Below are positions 11,015 through 24,000 of a stretch of 64,000 bases of DNA, piece by piece; within the stretch, counting starts at the first letter, position 1; each line of letters opens with the position of its first letter. The stretch comes from Owenia fusiformis (Eukaryota > Annelida > Polychaeta > Sabellida > Oweniidae), in contig CAIIXF020000007.1 in the NCBI GenBank assembly GCA_903813345.2, positions 19,641,564-19,705,563 on the forward strand, given 5' to 3'. Under the pieces are notes generated by a model that saw only the letters and a list, made by a program, of their open reading frames with translations, was not told the origin of the DNA and made no database searches. The translations under genes and the position numbers were made by a program.

Positions 11015-14000
11015 ATGAGAAAAGTTTCATCTCTGTATTTTGTTGGTTTACTCCTGATTTGTGCCCAATGTGGTCAGTCTAAAGACAATGATGTAAATGA
11101 GAAGAACGAAGCATCAGAAAAATGGAAGAAAAAGGACATCCGGGATTATAGTGAAGCAGATTTAGAACGTCTTTATGACCAGTGGGAGGTACCAATTTTA
11201 TTATTTTGGGCAGGAGTAGCCTAGACTATATCCTATTTAGTCTGAATTATATTCAGACTATAAGGCACATATGTTAAAGTTTGGTAATTTGTTTACATAG
11301 GAAGTGCTATTCAAAATGGCCGATTGGGTAAAATTGATTTGCACATTTGTTTCTTCAACTAGCTTTATTTCCACTTGAAAATATGCTGTGTTACTTTTTA
11401 TTGCATTTAATTGTACCTTACTATTTATTGAAATTTTGTAATGTTTATTTTATTGAAGAAATGGTTCCTCTAATTGATAATTTTGTGCAAAAAATTTCAC
11501 TGCAATTTCCACAGGAAAGTAGTACATCATAACAGACTGACTTCTAGTCAGTCTGTTGGATACATACTAAGGAGTAGCCGGGAGGAGTAGTAAGCTCCCG
11601 GACCCCCCTCTAATATTCTCTGCATGTATAATATTGATATAGAAAATGAAAGATGGAGGGTGGGTTTACTTACTTCCCAATGTTTTTAGGTTAGGTTACT
11701 GTCAACCCTTGCGCATTAGGTGTGATTGTCACACATTTGTAGGAAAAAATTAAATCACGCATCAATTTTGCTTGTATGATAAAATGTCACGCAAATCACG
11801 CATTATGTTGATATTTTAAAAAATATACTTTTCATAAAATGCTGATTCGGTAAAAAAACGAACGTCCCCATTTACAGACTTTTCAAACGCAAGCATTAGC
11901 GAGGGGGAAAAAATTTGAGGTGTCGGAGTATATTTTGACCTAGGTGTTTAGTTTTGAAACCACAGTTTGAAGGAGTTCATCATTTGTAGATGGCTGAAAA
12001 GGCTATTTCAGCGGTCATTTTGACCATGATCCTGGCTATATAAATGATATATGGGAGTAGTACAACTGACTGAAGATCAAAGCAGAACTCTGTTATCCTA
12101 GTTCAAAAAATTCTAAAATCCACATGTTTTTTTCATTTCCTGTAAATTTTTGATGACTACCCCGAGAACTAAGCTTTATTATTCATTCAGTAGAACGATT
12201 GGGTTCAAGGTTCCAAGCCAAATCGCAATCCGGGGAAACACATCATAATTTGTAGAGATCATGTGACCACAATACTTGTGAAAGCTGAGAATGCAAGGAA
12301 CGCACAAATGATCTGCTATAATGAGAATGGCCGATTCTCTAGCATAGTTTGTTTGGGTTCAGGTTTTGTGTAAAAAACTGAGTGTCGACTAGGTAGCCGG
12401 GTGACCAATTAGAGTAACCCCCTGATATTTTGTGTTATTTGATGTAAAACAAGTTTGTTTATCAACTTATCAATTATGAGGCTTAAATTGATTCGTTAAC
12501 AGCATCAATTCGATGAATGTTCCTAGCCATGAATTTCCACTTACATCAATATAAATTAAAATTTAAAAAGTCCGCTCAAATTTGTTCCAGTCTGATTGGC
12601 TTTTTCCTTCAGATTATTTTGGCTTAGAGAAGCCATATTTATTACTTCTAAGGGGTTGCAATATAGATAAATCTCCAAAAAACATTGAATTCTGTTTTCG
12701 ACTTATTGCGTTCAATTCTGACAGTTGGTTTTTCTTTTGGTTGTCCTGTTGATATCCTCAATATATTGTCAATATCGTGCTTATGATTTGGTCTCAAGAT
12801 ATATCTATGGTATATATGATGTTTTATGAGCAATTATATTGGACAATTCCTGATTGTCCAGAATAGAAATCTGGACGACTCGATCTCTTTAAAATACACA
12901 TATGCATTACCCATCCCTAAAAGTCACTCATTTCATATTTCAGGAAGCAGACGAAGATGAACTTGAAGAGGATGAATTACCAGAGTGGAAGAAACCGAAA
13001 CCCAAGATTGATCTATCTAATGTAGATATGGGTGACCCTGAGAGCCTGATGAAAGCTAGCAAGAAGGGACAGACCCTTATGATGTTTGTTAGTGTCACTG
13101 GTCAGTACTTTGATTTGTAATATAATATTTATTCTTGGTAGCTCTATCTGTGCATATTATATAGTCTGATGTCTGTAAAGACAGTAAACAATTTAAATCT
13201 GCTAGACAATACAGGGTGTTCATAAAGTCTCTTTATAATTACAATGCAATGTCTGTGTAAAGTGTAAAGAGACTTATGGACACCCTGTTGATTTATTTAG
13301 TAGACTATTGATTGAACTACATGTATGTGTGAGTATGACTATATTCAATTACATGTAGTTGTTCTAAAAATATGTTGATTTTTGATGAACGTTAATACCT
13401 TGAAGAAATAGTTGATGCCCTAACTCATTGGAGCCCTATACATAGTAACTTGATATTTTATATTCACAGGAACTCCCACTGAGAGAGAAAGTGAAGAAAT
13501 AACCAAACTCTGGCAGTCCAGTCTCTTCAATGCAAATTATGAAATACAAAGGTAATCATTGGTTAATCAAATCAAAGCATTAGTATTTTATATAACTTTT
13601 GGATAAATTAGACCTCAAATGATCCAACAGATAAAACAGATCTTTATGAAGAAAATAATATTCCAATAAGAATAGCCTATATTTTTGCCAAGTGAGATTT
13701 TTTATACAGACTTCCAGAGGTCCCTTTATAACACACGTTAAATCATTTATACAATAGCAGTTGTTCTAGGCTTTCAGAGGCCCTTTGATTTTTTCAGGAA
13801 TTTGGTTCATTGAGGTCTACCTACATCAAAACTGTAGAGTTGTCTATCTCATTCTGAGTATATCTGAGTAATTTCCTTTACCCATTATTACTAAGTCATT
13901 GATATTCAGTGTATGCATTCTATTGCATTGTATTATGGTAATTTACATATGATTACTGTAAATTCATCATATATAGCTCCAGAACATACTAACACTGCAT

Positions 14001-14637
14001 AACTTTTCAGTAGTGTGTTTAATTATTTCTAATTATTGTAGATACATGGTTGGAAATGACCGTGCAATCTTCATGGTAAAAGATGGCTCAAAGGCCTGGG
14101 AGATTAAAGATTACCTTGTAAAACAAGACAGATGCAAGGATGTTACGATAGAGGGCCAGGTGTTCCCAGGATTAGCTGCTGGATCTCAGGTAGGGAAAGG
14201 TCTTGGATCATAGCGTGTAATTTTGGAACATTTAATCCAATTTTGACACATACCTGCACACATATTATCACAATATCAGTTTTGTTCACTGTACCTTCCC
14301 TTATTCATTGGTTGGGACACAGCATATTATAACATCCAAAATAATTGTAATTGTCCTATGTAATGTTGTGAATAAAAAGGTGACAGAGTCAAATTTTTAG
14401 TTTATACATATAGAGAAATGTTGATTTCAGGATTCGGGATCTGCACCAGGGGGAGTTGATAATAAACCTAAACCACAGGATGCAAGAGCCAAGAAATCTC
14501 AGAAAGACTCTAAGGACCAAGATAAAAACAAAACAAAGAAAAAGTCCAACAGTAAGGAGGCAACTGCCACTCATGAGAAACTACGCACTAATGACAGTAA
14601 TAAAAAGAAGAGAAATGAAATCGATGATGAGTTATGA
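11015..14637 (+). CDS. MESD: MESD, LRP chaperone MESD (complete, 5 exons)
   Basis: MESD is an ER chaperone that folds the beta-propeller/EGF modules of LRP5/6-type receptors and so supports Wnt signalling. Exons 11015-11188, 12944-13100, 13470-13551, 14042-14189 and 14431-14637 join in phase to 255 residues (human is about 234). Residues 1-22 form a signal peptide with hydrophobic core LYFVGLLLICAQC. The conserved chaperone domain carries GQTLMMFVSVTG, SLFNANYEIQR, NDRAIFMVKDGSKAWEIKDYL and the QDRCKDVTIEGQVFPG block. The C-terminal tail is Lys-rich and ends in DDEL, an ER-retrieval signal in the place of the vertebrate REDL. A Helitron-like element begins 63 bp after the stop codon, so the 3'UTR probably contains it. 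Confidence 0.96.
11238..11557. repeat. two short perfect hairpins in MESD intron 1
   Basis: TAGTCTGAAT / ATTCAGACTA (11238-11247 and 11251-11260) and AACAGACTGACT / AGTCAGTCTGTT (11531-11542 and 11546-11557) each form a perfect stem with a 3-nt loop. They share the AGTCTG core and may mark the ends of a small decayed element between them. Confidence 0.45.
13211..13288. mobile_element. 78-bp MITE with 'ACAGGGTGTTCATAAAG' inverted ends
   Basis: The left end ACAGGGTGTTCATAAAGTCT is mirrored by AGACTTATGGACACCCTGT at the right end with one to two mismatches, leaving about 30 bp between. The CAGGGTG termini resemble Tc1/mariner-type MITEs. It lies in MESD intron 2. Confidence 0.65.
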
Positions 14638-14699
14638 TGACGATCATTGCATTCCACTGTTAAACAGTCCAGCTCAAACAAACATTTATGACGTAATTA

Positions 14700-15463
14700 T
14701 CCCAACGAACGATTCGTTAGGGATATAGTGAAGCCCTCCGTCCGTCTGTCAGTCAGTCAGTCCGTCCGTCTGTCCGGAAAATAACTCAAATACTAGTTGA
14801 CAGATTTTCTTCATATTTAGTGGAAAGATGTATATTGGTGAATAGTTTTACGCAAAAAAAATGTTTCAAGATGGCCACCGCTTTAAAAATTACGGGACTT
14901 TTTCGCAAAAATCATAAAGTTTTCATTCTAAACCAAAGTAATTAATATTATTGTTTGAAATTTTGGTAGTGTATTCACAACATTTATCTATTTCACATAT
15001 ATTCCGTGTTTTTCATCCTGACCCCCAGGGGCCATGTATGGGGAGACAGGAAAACAGAAATTTTCGCTAATTTTTAGATCTTTCTGAAGTATAGCTTTAT
15101 TATATTCAAATGAAAGGCAATTAAGAGTAGATTGCAAATATTGTATCTTTTTTCTGATTCGAGCCTCGTAAAATTCAAAATGGCCGTTTAATGTAATGTA
15201 CGATTTCGCAATAATTTTTCGATCCTTCAAAGTATGGCTATATTATACTCAAATTGAAGGAATTTTGGAGTAGATCACTATTATGGTATTATTTTTCAGA
15301 TTTGTACCTCAGAAAATTCAAAATGGCTGCTTTGCAGGATTTCGCAATTCTAAAATCTAATTTTTTCATTTTCAACCAAAGTAATGAGTATAATTGATTG
15401 GAATTCGGTAATTGATATTTTGTTCGTTGGGATTTGCTACTCCGCGGAGTTGCCGTTATCTAG
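14700..15463 (+). mobile_element. Helitron-like non-autonomous element (764 bp)
   Basis: The 5' end is TC (A|TCCCAACGAACG). The 3' end is CTAG followed by T, with a perfect 12-bp palindrome ACTCCGCGGAGT about 10 nt upstream. These match Helitron rules: 5' TC, 3' hairpin plus CTRR, insertion between A and T. Near the ends lie the inverted 11-mers TCCCAACGAAC and GTTCGTTGGGA, and a GTCC/GTCA array follows the 5' end. It carries no coding capacity and lies in the presumed MESD 3'UTR. A second copy in opposite orientation is at 23675-24395. Confidence 0.72.
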
Positions 15464-17094
15464 TTAGATATTTGAAAGCTGTACAATGTGCTCTTGAATA
15501 TCAGGCTGCTTTTTAACATAAGATCTGGTCTACTGGTCGATGTTCCCAGAATGTAACCACAGATCTGCTGTTAACTTTTTTAACCTGTAATATTTCTCCA
15601 TCATATCACGTTTTGTATCATATTGTGCCATGGTTGTATTGGTATAAGTAAAGGTGTCGTCTCATGTATCATTCCGTTCGATTCTGCTAAGTTGTGAAAA
15701 ATGCCATAAGGGCTTGCAAAGTCATTTAGATAACATTGAAAGTGCTCTTCCAAATGTCAATTTTTTAGTAAGTCAGTGTTTTAGCAGTTCACTATTATAT
15801 AGAATCTAGTGTGAAACATTTTGAAATGAACCCTAAATAGACTTTATGGAGTAAGAACATAATTACTGGGGCAATATCTGTTGTACATGTTATTCTTAGT
15901 CAGATGTACAGGCCTGGGAAACTCATCCATTTCATTCATCAACATAGGCAAAATACCATGTAAGACCATGTTTTCTTGGAGCAGTGCAGTTTATTTTAGC
16001 TGCTGTCAAGCATAAAAAACATGCAATAATAATTACAAAAAATGCCAAGTTGTGACATTTTATGTCACCACCACAAGTATTGCATGTTATTGTCTTGTAT
16101 AAAAATGTTTTGAAATGCAATTCATTCTTAGAATTGTAAAATCAGTTTTTTGAGTGTGTGAAATTTAGTGTTGTTTGGTAATGACAGACATTATTAATAT
16201 AATGACCCAAACTTTGTTTTAAAAAATGTCACTATAGTTAGTATATGTGAAACATTAATTAATGCATGTTCATGTTAATTGTTTTATATTTAAGATATTT
16301 CTTTATAGGAAGGGATAGAAACCAGTTGAGAGTGAGTTTCGAAAAAACAGTTGTTAGCAATATTTTTGGTATCATCATTCCATCTCATTTTAATCAGGTC
16401 TGACTTTATTTCATTTTGCAATGTTTCAGATGTAATGAATTAAGACATTTCTGCCTTTTAGATCTTCAAAAATTTGATCAGATATCTCAAAATTCTTTTC
16501 TCAGAAAAAAAACATTGTCACGCAATTTTGAAGTCTGCTTCCAACATTGACGCTTTCTATCCCTTCAACTTCCTTTAGTGCCTTGTTACTATTGTTCTCT
16601 AGCCCTGTCTTTTTGATAAAGACAACTGTATATATGAATTGTTTCATATCATTGACATATAATATAAGCATGTTACACTTTATCATTTCGACTATCGTTG
16701 TGGTGTACTATGTGTTATTGCATGCCTCAAATAAATAAAAATGTAGTGTTCGATTTTCTACTGTTTGTGTACTAGGACACCTTAAACTGATGGTTATAAA
16801 TGTAGGAATCACATATAATATGCCTTATACAGTATTTCAGAATTGAAATATATAGCTAGGTTATTCATGAAATGAGCAAATGGTGCTACATTTGTATATT
16901 GAAAGTCATAGATACATAGATTTCATACACCATTGGAAAGAAATATCAGGAATGTAGATCTGCTGAATTTATTAGTACAATGATAGTTGTAAACAAAACA
17001 GGCATTGTGGCAGCTTAGACTCTGCCTCCGTTTGTCATATTAGTTCAGTTGTTAAACTGCTGACGTCAGTATTAGATGATATTTAAATGATGTA
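15464..17094 (+). other. probable MESD 3'UTR and downstream spacer
   Basis: No coding region is recognised. Tandem AATAAA signals at 16730-16735 and 16734-16739, followed by GT-rich sequence, are the best candidate poly(A) site for MESD, which would give a 3'UTR of about 2.1 kb including the Helitron-like insertion. An upstream site is possible. Confidence 0.35.
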
Positions 17095-17244
17095 TACAGT
17101 AAAACCTGTAAAGTGGAATACCTTTGGTACCTCAAATTAATGTTCAACTTAAGAGGTGTTGCACATTCAAAGGTTCATTTTACGTTCCACATACAAATGA
17201 GAATGAGGACTTTGAAGGTGTTCCACTTTACAGGTTATACTGTA
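17095..17244. mobile_element. 150-bp mariner-like MITE
   Basis: The ends TACAGTAAAACCTGTAAAG and CTTTACAGGTTATACTGTA are inverted repeats of 24 bp with one mismatch, with TA at both termini as expected for Tc1/mariner target duplication. It lies between the convergent MESD and POLD3 genes. Confidence 0.8.
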
Positions 17245-17451
17245 TATACTTATTCATAAGAAAGTTCTTTCATTCTACTGCATGTAAGTATTGTGTTATT
17301 AAACCATGGATACTTTAATTAAAACACTTTTGTTTGTTATTTTATTGTTTCAATAGTGTACTGGAAAGTCAAATTTTCATGGTCATTAAACTAGGTCACA
17401 GTTTCTTAAAGTTCGAGACTCCAAATCAATAATTTTGGTTGAGTCAGGATA

Positions 17452-17681
17452 TTCAGGGTGTCACATAAGTATGTTCTCCCCCTTAATTTCAATAGAATGA
17501 ACTTTTGTGCATGAACGTGCATCTCGTTGAGCTAGTCATCTGAAACTTCTTATTGATTTGCTCCGTGAAGCATAGTTTTGATGTGCCTAAAGACCAGCTC
17601 AGTTATGAAGACAAAAAAAGTTATGCAACATCTGAATGTTAAAGCTAAGGAGGGGAGAACATATTTATTTGACACCCTGAA
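17452..17681. mobile_element. 230-bp MITE with TTCAGGGTGTC ends
   Basis: The left end TTCAGGGTGTCACATAAG, continuing into TATGTTCTCCCC, is mirrored by GGGGAGAACATA and TTTGACACCCTGAA on the right. The inverted repeats run for about 31 bp with few mismatches. No intact target duplication was seen. Confidence 0.72.
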
Positions 17682-17972
17682 CACAGGTTCTACACTGAGT
17701 AAGAAGGGCCGTCCGTTCTTCATTTTAGCATTGATGAGTTCATATGAACAGTTGACATAAATTGAAATTGACCGATTTAGTAGGAAATATTTGCTGCAAG
17801 GTATAACAAATTCTTTGATATCTTGAAATTATTATTATTCAATCAGAAGTCAAACCTAAAAGGAAAGTCAGTTGTCCTTTGAAATGAAAACTTCATCTTA
17901 GACCCCATCTTGATCCTACGACATAACAAAAGTAAAAGTACTATACATGTATCTAGTATTGTATTTATATAT

Positions 17973-17978
17973 TTTATT
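17973..17978 (-). terminator. candidate POLD3 poly(A) signal
   Basis: AATAAA on the minus strand, about 119 nt downstream of the POLD3 stop codon, is the first such hexamer I noticed there. Confidence 0.45.
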
Positions 17979-18096
17979 GATATCTGTTCGGTATACAATT
18001 ATTGATAATTTTCTAAAGTCAGCATTGAATGTGATATTTGTATTTTATCTATAACCATTTGTCCAATTACAGTCACCCCTTATCAGGAATATGTGA

Positions 18097-21000
18097 TCAT
18101 GATTTCTTAAAGAAGTTCATAAGAGAAGTCTGTTTCGTATTTGCCTTGCTTTGTTTTTTAGCGGGGGCTTTCGTCTTTGTCTCCTGAAAATAAATGCAGA
18201 TAATGTTGATTAAGATGCTCTCAGCTGATTAAATACAATGAACGCAGCTTTTAAAGGCTCACCTGAAGTACAGCTATTTTAAAATACATCAACAAAACAA
18301 AACAAAAAACAAAAACATATATACATGGACATAGTTTTCATTTTTTTATCCAATTTCACACAGAGCAATACCTTTTTTGTTCCACTTTCCTCTGTAGACC
18401 TCTTCTGTGAAGGAGGATTGGGACTCTTCTGTACTAGAGGTGGAGGAGGTTCTACATCTGAGGCATCAGTGGAATCACTCTCCCAAACCTTTTCTGTCAC
18501 TAGAAACATATAAATACATTTTAGTTACCTGAAGGCCATTACTCCTGTCTTGCCGATCACCAATTTTTTGTACAGAGAGCTTAGCAGATATACTTGGGCC
18601 AGGTTTTGAATTTTGAAATGGCAAGGGACCCTCTTTTACTACAATTTTTGCAAATGAGTATAACAATGGTTCTCGTATTTTCTAACTGGATTTTTACTTT
18701 AATTTTTTTTCATTGGTATGCCATTACATAATGATTAGAGTCGCAGGTATGAGAAATACCTATGCAATCCTTTATTTGAATGGTCAAAAGAGGTATTTAC
18801 CCATAAATCCATCTTCATCTATGGAAGTTTTTGGAACTAATTTCCTTTTTCTCTTTCTCCTATGTCCTTTTTGAGTGGCATCTGACACATCAGAATTCTG
18901 TGAAAGAAACAAATACTTTATACATGTTTATACTTAGTATTTAGATTTGTTCACAGTTCTATCCAAAGAAAAATTCACACTAAATCTATTTTTCTTTGCT
19001 TTAAATTGAGAGAATCAATGCAAAAATAAGTACACCTATCAGTTCAAAGATGATTAAACTTTTTAAGCCTCGTAGTCCTACAATGAGGGGAGGCTTAAAA
19101 AGTTTGATGTATGATAGAAAACTAAATAAATCTAGTTTTATCCTTGATCATCTTTCAGAAAAGATATTTAGAATATGTCTCCTGTTTGGCTGTTTGACAA
19201 TTTTCTCCTGTAATATGCTGATAAAGAGGAAAACATTCCAGCATGGAATATGTGAACGTATTGTACTCAGGGGTATCCACTAATTTTAATTGATGTTTCT
19301 GAATGTTATTCTTTATTTATGGTGAAAGTTGAAAATGTCAGAGAGTAAACTAAACCGTGGACTCCAACATCCCTAAACTAGATTTATTTAGTTTTTGAAC
19401 TGACATTGATCTTTTGAAGCCTCTCCTTACAAGGTAAAACACTGCTTCAGTTCTATAGCATATGTTTTGCAAAGTAGCTGAACTGTATTCTGTTTGAGTT
19501 TGTGATGTCATAACATTCTTTGTTGCGATATCACTGTTTGTTGTGATATCACTAGGGTGGTCTCTATGTGTCCTTGGTGACCTTTGAACTGCTACTTTGG
19601 AATCATGGTTATCAACATATTTCAACAATACAGAGGTACCAGTTTTAGCTCCATGTATTTCGTATCCATCAAATACATGTCCTTGGTTTTCTAAGTCACT
19701 CAACATATTCACCAACACTTTGGGTAGCATTATATCTCAAATTTGAAAATCACTCGGTATGGTATTCTTTTTTTGTAAGACTAGGAGCTCATGTCACAGT
19801 GTTGTTTGTTATTCTTCCTCAGTATACTAATTGCAACATGGTAAACATGTAAAGATAAAATTTGTTAAGCTAATATTTACTACTAGATGTATGTTAATGC
19901 AGCTATGTTTTATCTAGCTGGGTGAAGGTTAAGAGTAAATTATTTAGTATCAAAATCTGAAGTGCTCCCAGCACTCAAGTGTAGCTTTAGTACTGAATTA
20001 AAAGGTCATCTACTGTACCTTATTATTGGTTTTCTCAGCATTAGTTTTGGGTATTGGGCTCTCTGGTTCTTCTGGGGTTGGGGTAAGCTCCTGGGGTGGG
20101 GGTGTTGCCTCTCTGGGTGGGGTAGGGGGCATTGGTTCTTCCTCCATCACTAAAACAAAAAAGACAAGGGATGAAAATGGCCTTATTATTTACTCAGAAT
20201 GCCCAAAAAGTAACAAGTTATAGACTTTCATAACAAGAATTTCAGATCAAACAGTTTGGCTTGATACATGAGAAAGATAATAGCATGGAAAATCCAAAAT
20301 GAACACTGCAACATTAACTTAAACTAATCAGTTCTATATTTTCATACAAAGGAACACTGCTGAAAATTTGAAATCAATCTGTTATACACTTTGCCTGAAA
20401 ACGCATAGACAATAGTTCACAGACAAGATTAAAGGATGGAAAATCCAAAACGAAAACCGTAACATATACTATAACTAATCAGTTCTACATTTTCATACGA
20501 AAGGAACACCGCTGAAAATTTGAAATCAATCTGACCAACAGTTTGTTTTATAAAATTTTAGAATCGTATACATTTAGCTCAAAATATGATCTGACATGTT
20601 AAATAAGGTGAATGGTGAAATTAAACTAACTCGGGTCCCTCGACACAGTTCAGATAATTTAAATTAAAATTTTTCACTATAAAGTATTACTTTCTTCTTC
20701 ACTTTCGCTTTCACTACTGCTTTCAATGACACGTCTCTTCTTTGGCTTCTTAACATCCTCATCACTGTCATCATCCCGCTTCTTCTTACTAAAAATTGTA
20801 TTATGCATATCTAAGAAGCTGATCAGTTACAATGAAGTTAAGTATTAAAATAGTTTAATCCATAATAGTTTTTCAGTGGTCATGCCTTCATTATGCCTTT
20901 ACTATCCTTGCTGATTTTTGTTTTCTATTTTGATGTAAATGAATAAATCATAAAATATTTTGAATATGTTCACATACCTTTTTACTGGAGATTCCTTTTT

Positions 21001-24000
21001 AGTTGCTTTTCCTGCAGGTTTACTTGCTGAAAAATATACAAACAATCATAATTTGGATTTTTCCTAAATCATTTCATGTATCTAGTATATTCCATATCTA
21101 TTAAATATTATGATGCAGATTTATATATCTACATGTATATTTTCGGGTCTGACAAATTAAGAAGTCACAAAAAGTATTCGAGGGATCGGATAGAGGGGGG
21201 ATTTATATATCTTTACGATGGAACAAATTCACAAGAACTCGTGTATTTGAAAAAACTAAACTCAGTACCCCAGTAAGAAACTGGATATTATATCTTTGGA
21301 GAATGAAAAATGGGAAAATTTGGAGTCATAAGAATAAATTCAAGTAGCATGTCTTATCATGTCTTATATACACGTGATGCTTCCTAGTCAACTCGTACCC
21401 AAGACAACTCGTACCCAAGACAACTTGTACCCAAGACAACTCGTACCCAAGTCAACTGGTACCCAAGACAACTCGTACCCACGTTTATTTTTCTGTATTA
21501 TGAGTGCATATAAGAAAACAAATTGAGTCTGTGTCAAAATGTTTAATGTTATAATGTGCCTCAATATTTTTTCTGAATTTAGAAGACATTTTTCTCAATG
21601 GATTAAGCGAAGCATTTTTTTTAATTTGGATTACCTTTGAAGTGCTTTGAAGGGCTTGTTCTCAACTTTTTTTGTAATACATATATATAAATGAATATAA
21701 TTACAACAGTAACTTTTCAACAAATGAATCAAACAATTAAAATAATTAAGCTTAGTGCATTCAGAGAAAATTAATAAGGGAACTTTAATCTGTTAATTTC
21801 TTTTCCATTTTGAACTTAATTGGATTATATTTGAACACATGCATGCAAAGTGTATTATATCATGTATGAATAAGTGTCAAAATAATATTTGATATTCATA
21901 TTATTTAGAATATTTTTTATTGCTTAATTTTATGAAGGTGACTTCTTAGAATTATCATTCTTTAATCTGATAATATGAAATCCTAAATAGATTATCTGTT
22001 TAATAAGAAATAGGCGCAAGTTTTGAAAATCTTTATATTTTTGATAATACCATATTTCAAGATGAATTAGATCTGATACTTGTTCCAAACACTCATTAAC
22101 ATACAAAAATACCACTAATATTGTGAACAATGATTATGAATATGTGGAATAAACATAAATCTCTTCCCTCAAACATCTGAATCTGTGACCAATATATTTG
22201 GTCACAAATTTCAATCGATTTCTTCCAAAAACTCTTCTACATACTTCAAACTATTCTGAACTGTATGTAACCATTATAATATGTATATCTATACCCATTC
22301 CCAGCCCAACACTTGATTCAAAACAAAACATATACTTGGGTACAAGTTGTCTTGGGTACGAGTTGTCTTGGGTACGAGTTGTCTTGGGTACGACTTGACT
22401 TGGGTACGAGTTGACCAGTTACCCACGTGATCCCCCCTCCATCCGATCCCCCCTCCATCCCAAATTAATTTATTTCGATTATTTTTTGTATAAGGCATGG
22501 AAACTAACTTTAAAAATTAGTACCGTGGGTACTGGGCTCACATGGTCACATCTTTTGCTGATTTTTTGTTACAAAATTATTGTGAGCCATCTGTCTCTCA
22601 GTCAATTAAAATGGCTGAAAAAAAAACGGATATAATTTTTTGCCAATAATTTGTAACAAAATTATTTCACACAACTACTCTTTACAGTGACATGGCTTTT
22701 TGCAATGCAAGACACCTGAAATTATTTGTAAAGCTAGAAAATGGGCCAAAATTGAATTTCGCGAGACAAAAATGGCGACCATTTTGAAATCAGGCAAGCT
22801 TTTGAACCAGGAGTCATAGGGGAGTTTTTTGTATTGATGTTGAACAAAAATAACTTGAAACTGGAATCCTATCGACAGAGGTTTTAAGCAAATGGTCCAA
22901 AAGAGGATTTCGCGAAACAGATGGACAAATCAATGTTAACTAAAATGGCTGAAAATAAAAAAAACGGATATAATATTTTGCCGATTTTTTGTAACAAAAT
23001 TATTTCATACAACTACCTTTTACAGTGACATGGCTTTTTACAATGCAGGACACCTGAAATTATTTGTAAAGCTAGGAAATGGGCAAAAAGTGAATTTCGC
23101 GAAACAAGAATGGCAACCATTTTGAAAATAGGCGAGCTTTTGAACCGAGAGTCATAGGGGAGTTTTTTGTATTGATGTTGAACAAAATTAACTTAAAATG
23201 GGAATCCAATCGACAGAGGGTTTAAGGTAAATGGTCCAAAAGTGGATTTTGCGAGACAGATGGACAAATCAATGTTAACTAAAATGGCTGAAAATAAATA
23301 AATGGATATAATTTTTCGCTGATTTTTCGAAACAAAATTATTTCATACATCTACTCTTTACTTTGCAATGGATTTCTACAATGTAGGACACTTGAAATTA
23401 TTTGTAAAGCTAGAGAATGGGTCAAAAGTGAATTTCGCGAGACAAAAATGGCGGCCATTTTGAAAATAGGCGAGCTTTTGAACCAGGAGTCATAGGGGAG
23501 TTTTCTGAATTCATGTTGAACAGAAATAACTTTAAACAGGAATCCTATCGACAGAGGTTTTAAAACGTGCCACAGAAAGTGGATTTCGCGAGTCAGATAG
23601 ACAAATCAATGTTAACTAAAATGGCTGAAAATAAAAAAATGGATACAATTTTTCGCTGATTTTTTGTAACAAAACTAGATAATGGCAACTCTGTGGAGTA
23701 GCAAATCCCAACGAACAAAATATCAATTACCGAATTCCAATCAATTATACTCATTACTTTGGTTAAAATTGAAAAAATTAGATTTTAGAATTGCGAATTC
23801 CTGCTAAGCAGCCATTTTGAAGTTTCTGAGGTACAAATCTGAAAAATAATACCATAATTGTGATCTACTCCAAAAATCCTTCAATTTGAGTATAATATAG
23901 CCATACTTTGAAGGGATCGAAAAATTATTGCGAAATCGTACATTAGACGGCCATTTTGAATTTTACGAGGCTCGAATCAGAAAAAAGATACAATATTTGC

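Noticed and set aside
19350-19730. 126-codon minus-strand frame as an alternative POLD3 exon
   Set aside because: It overlaps an inverted repeat, has no fitting splice sites, and the neighbouring POLD3 exons (20019 and 18897) join in phase without it.
21388-22416. CRISPR-like array
   Set aside because: The 16-17-bp units are contiguous without unique spacers and occur as inverted arrays in a eukaryotic intron. There are no cas genes.
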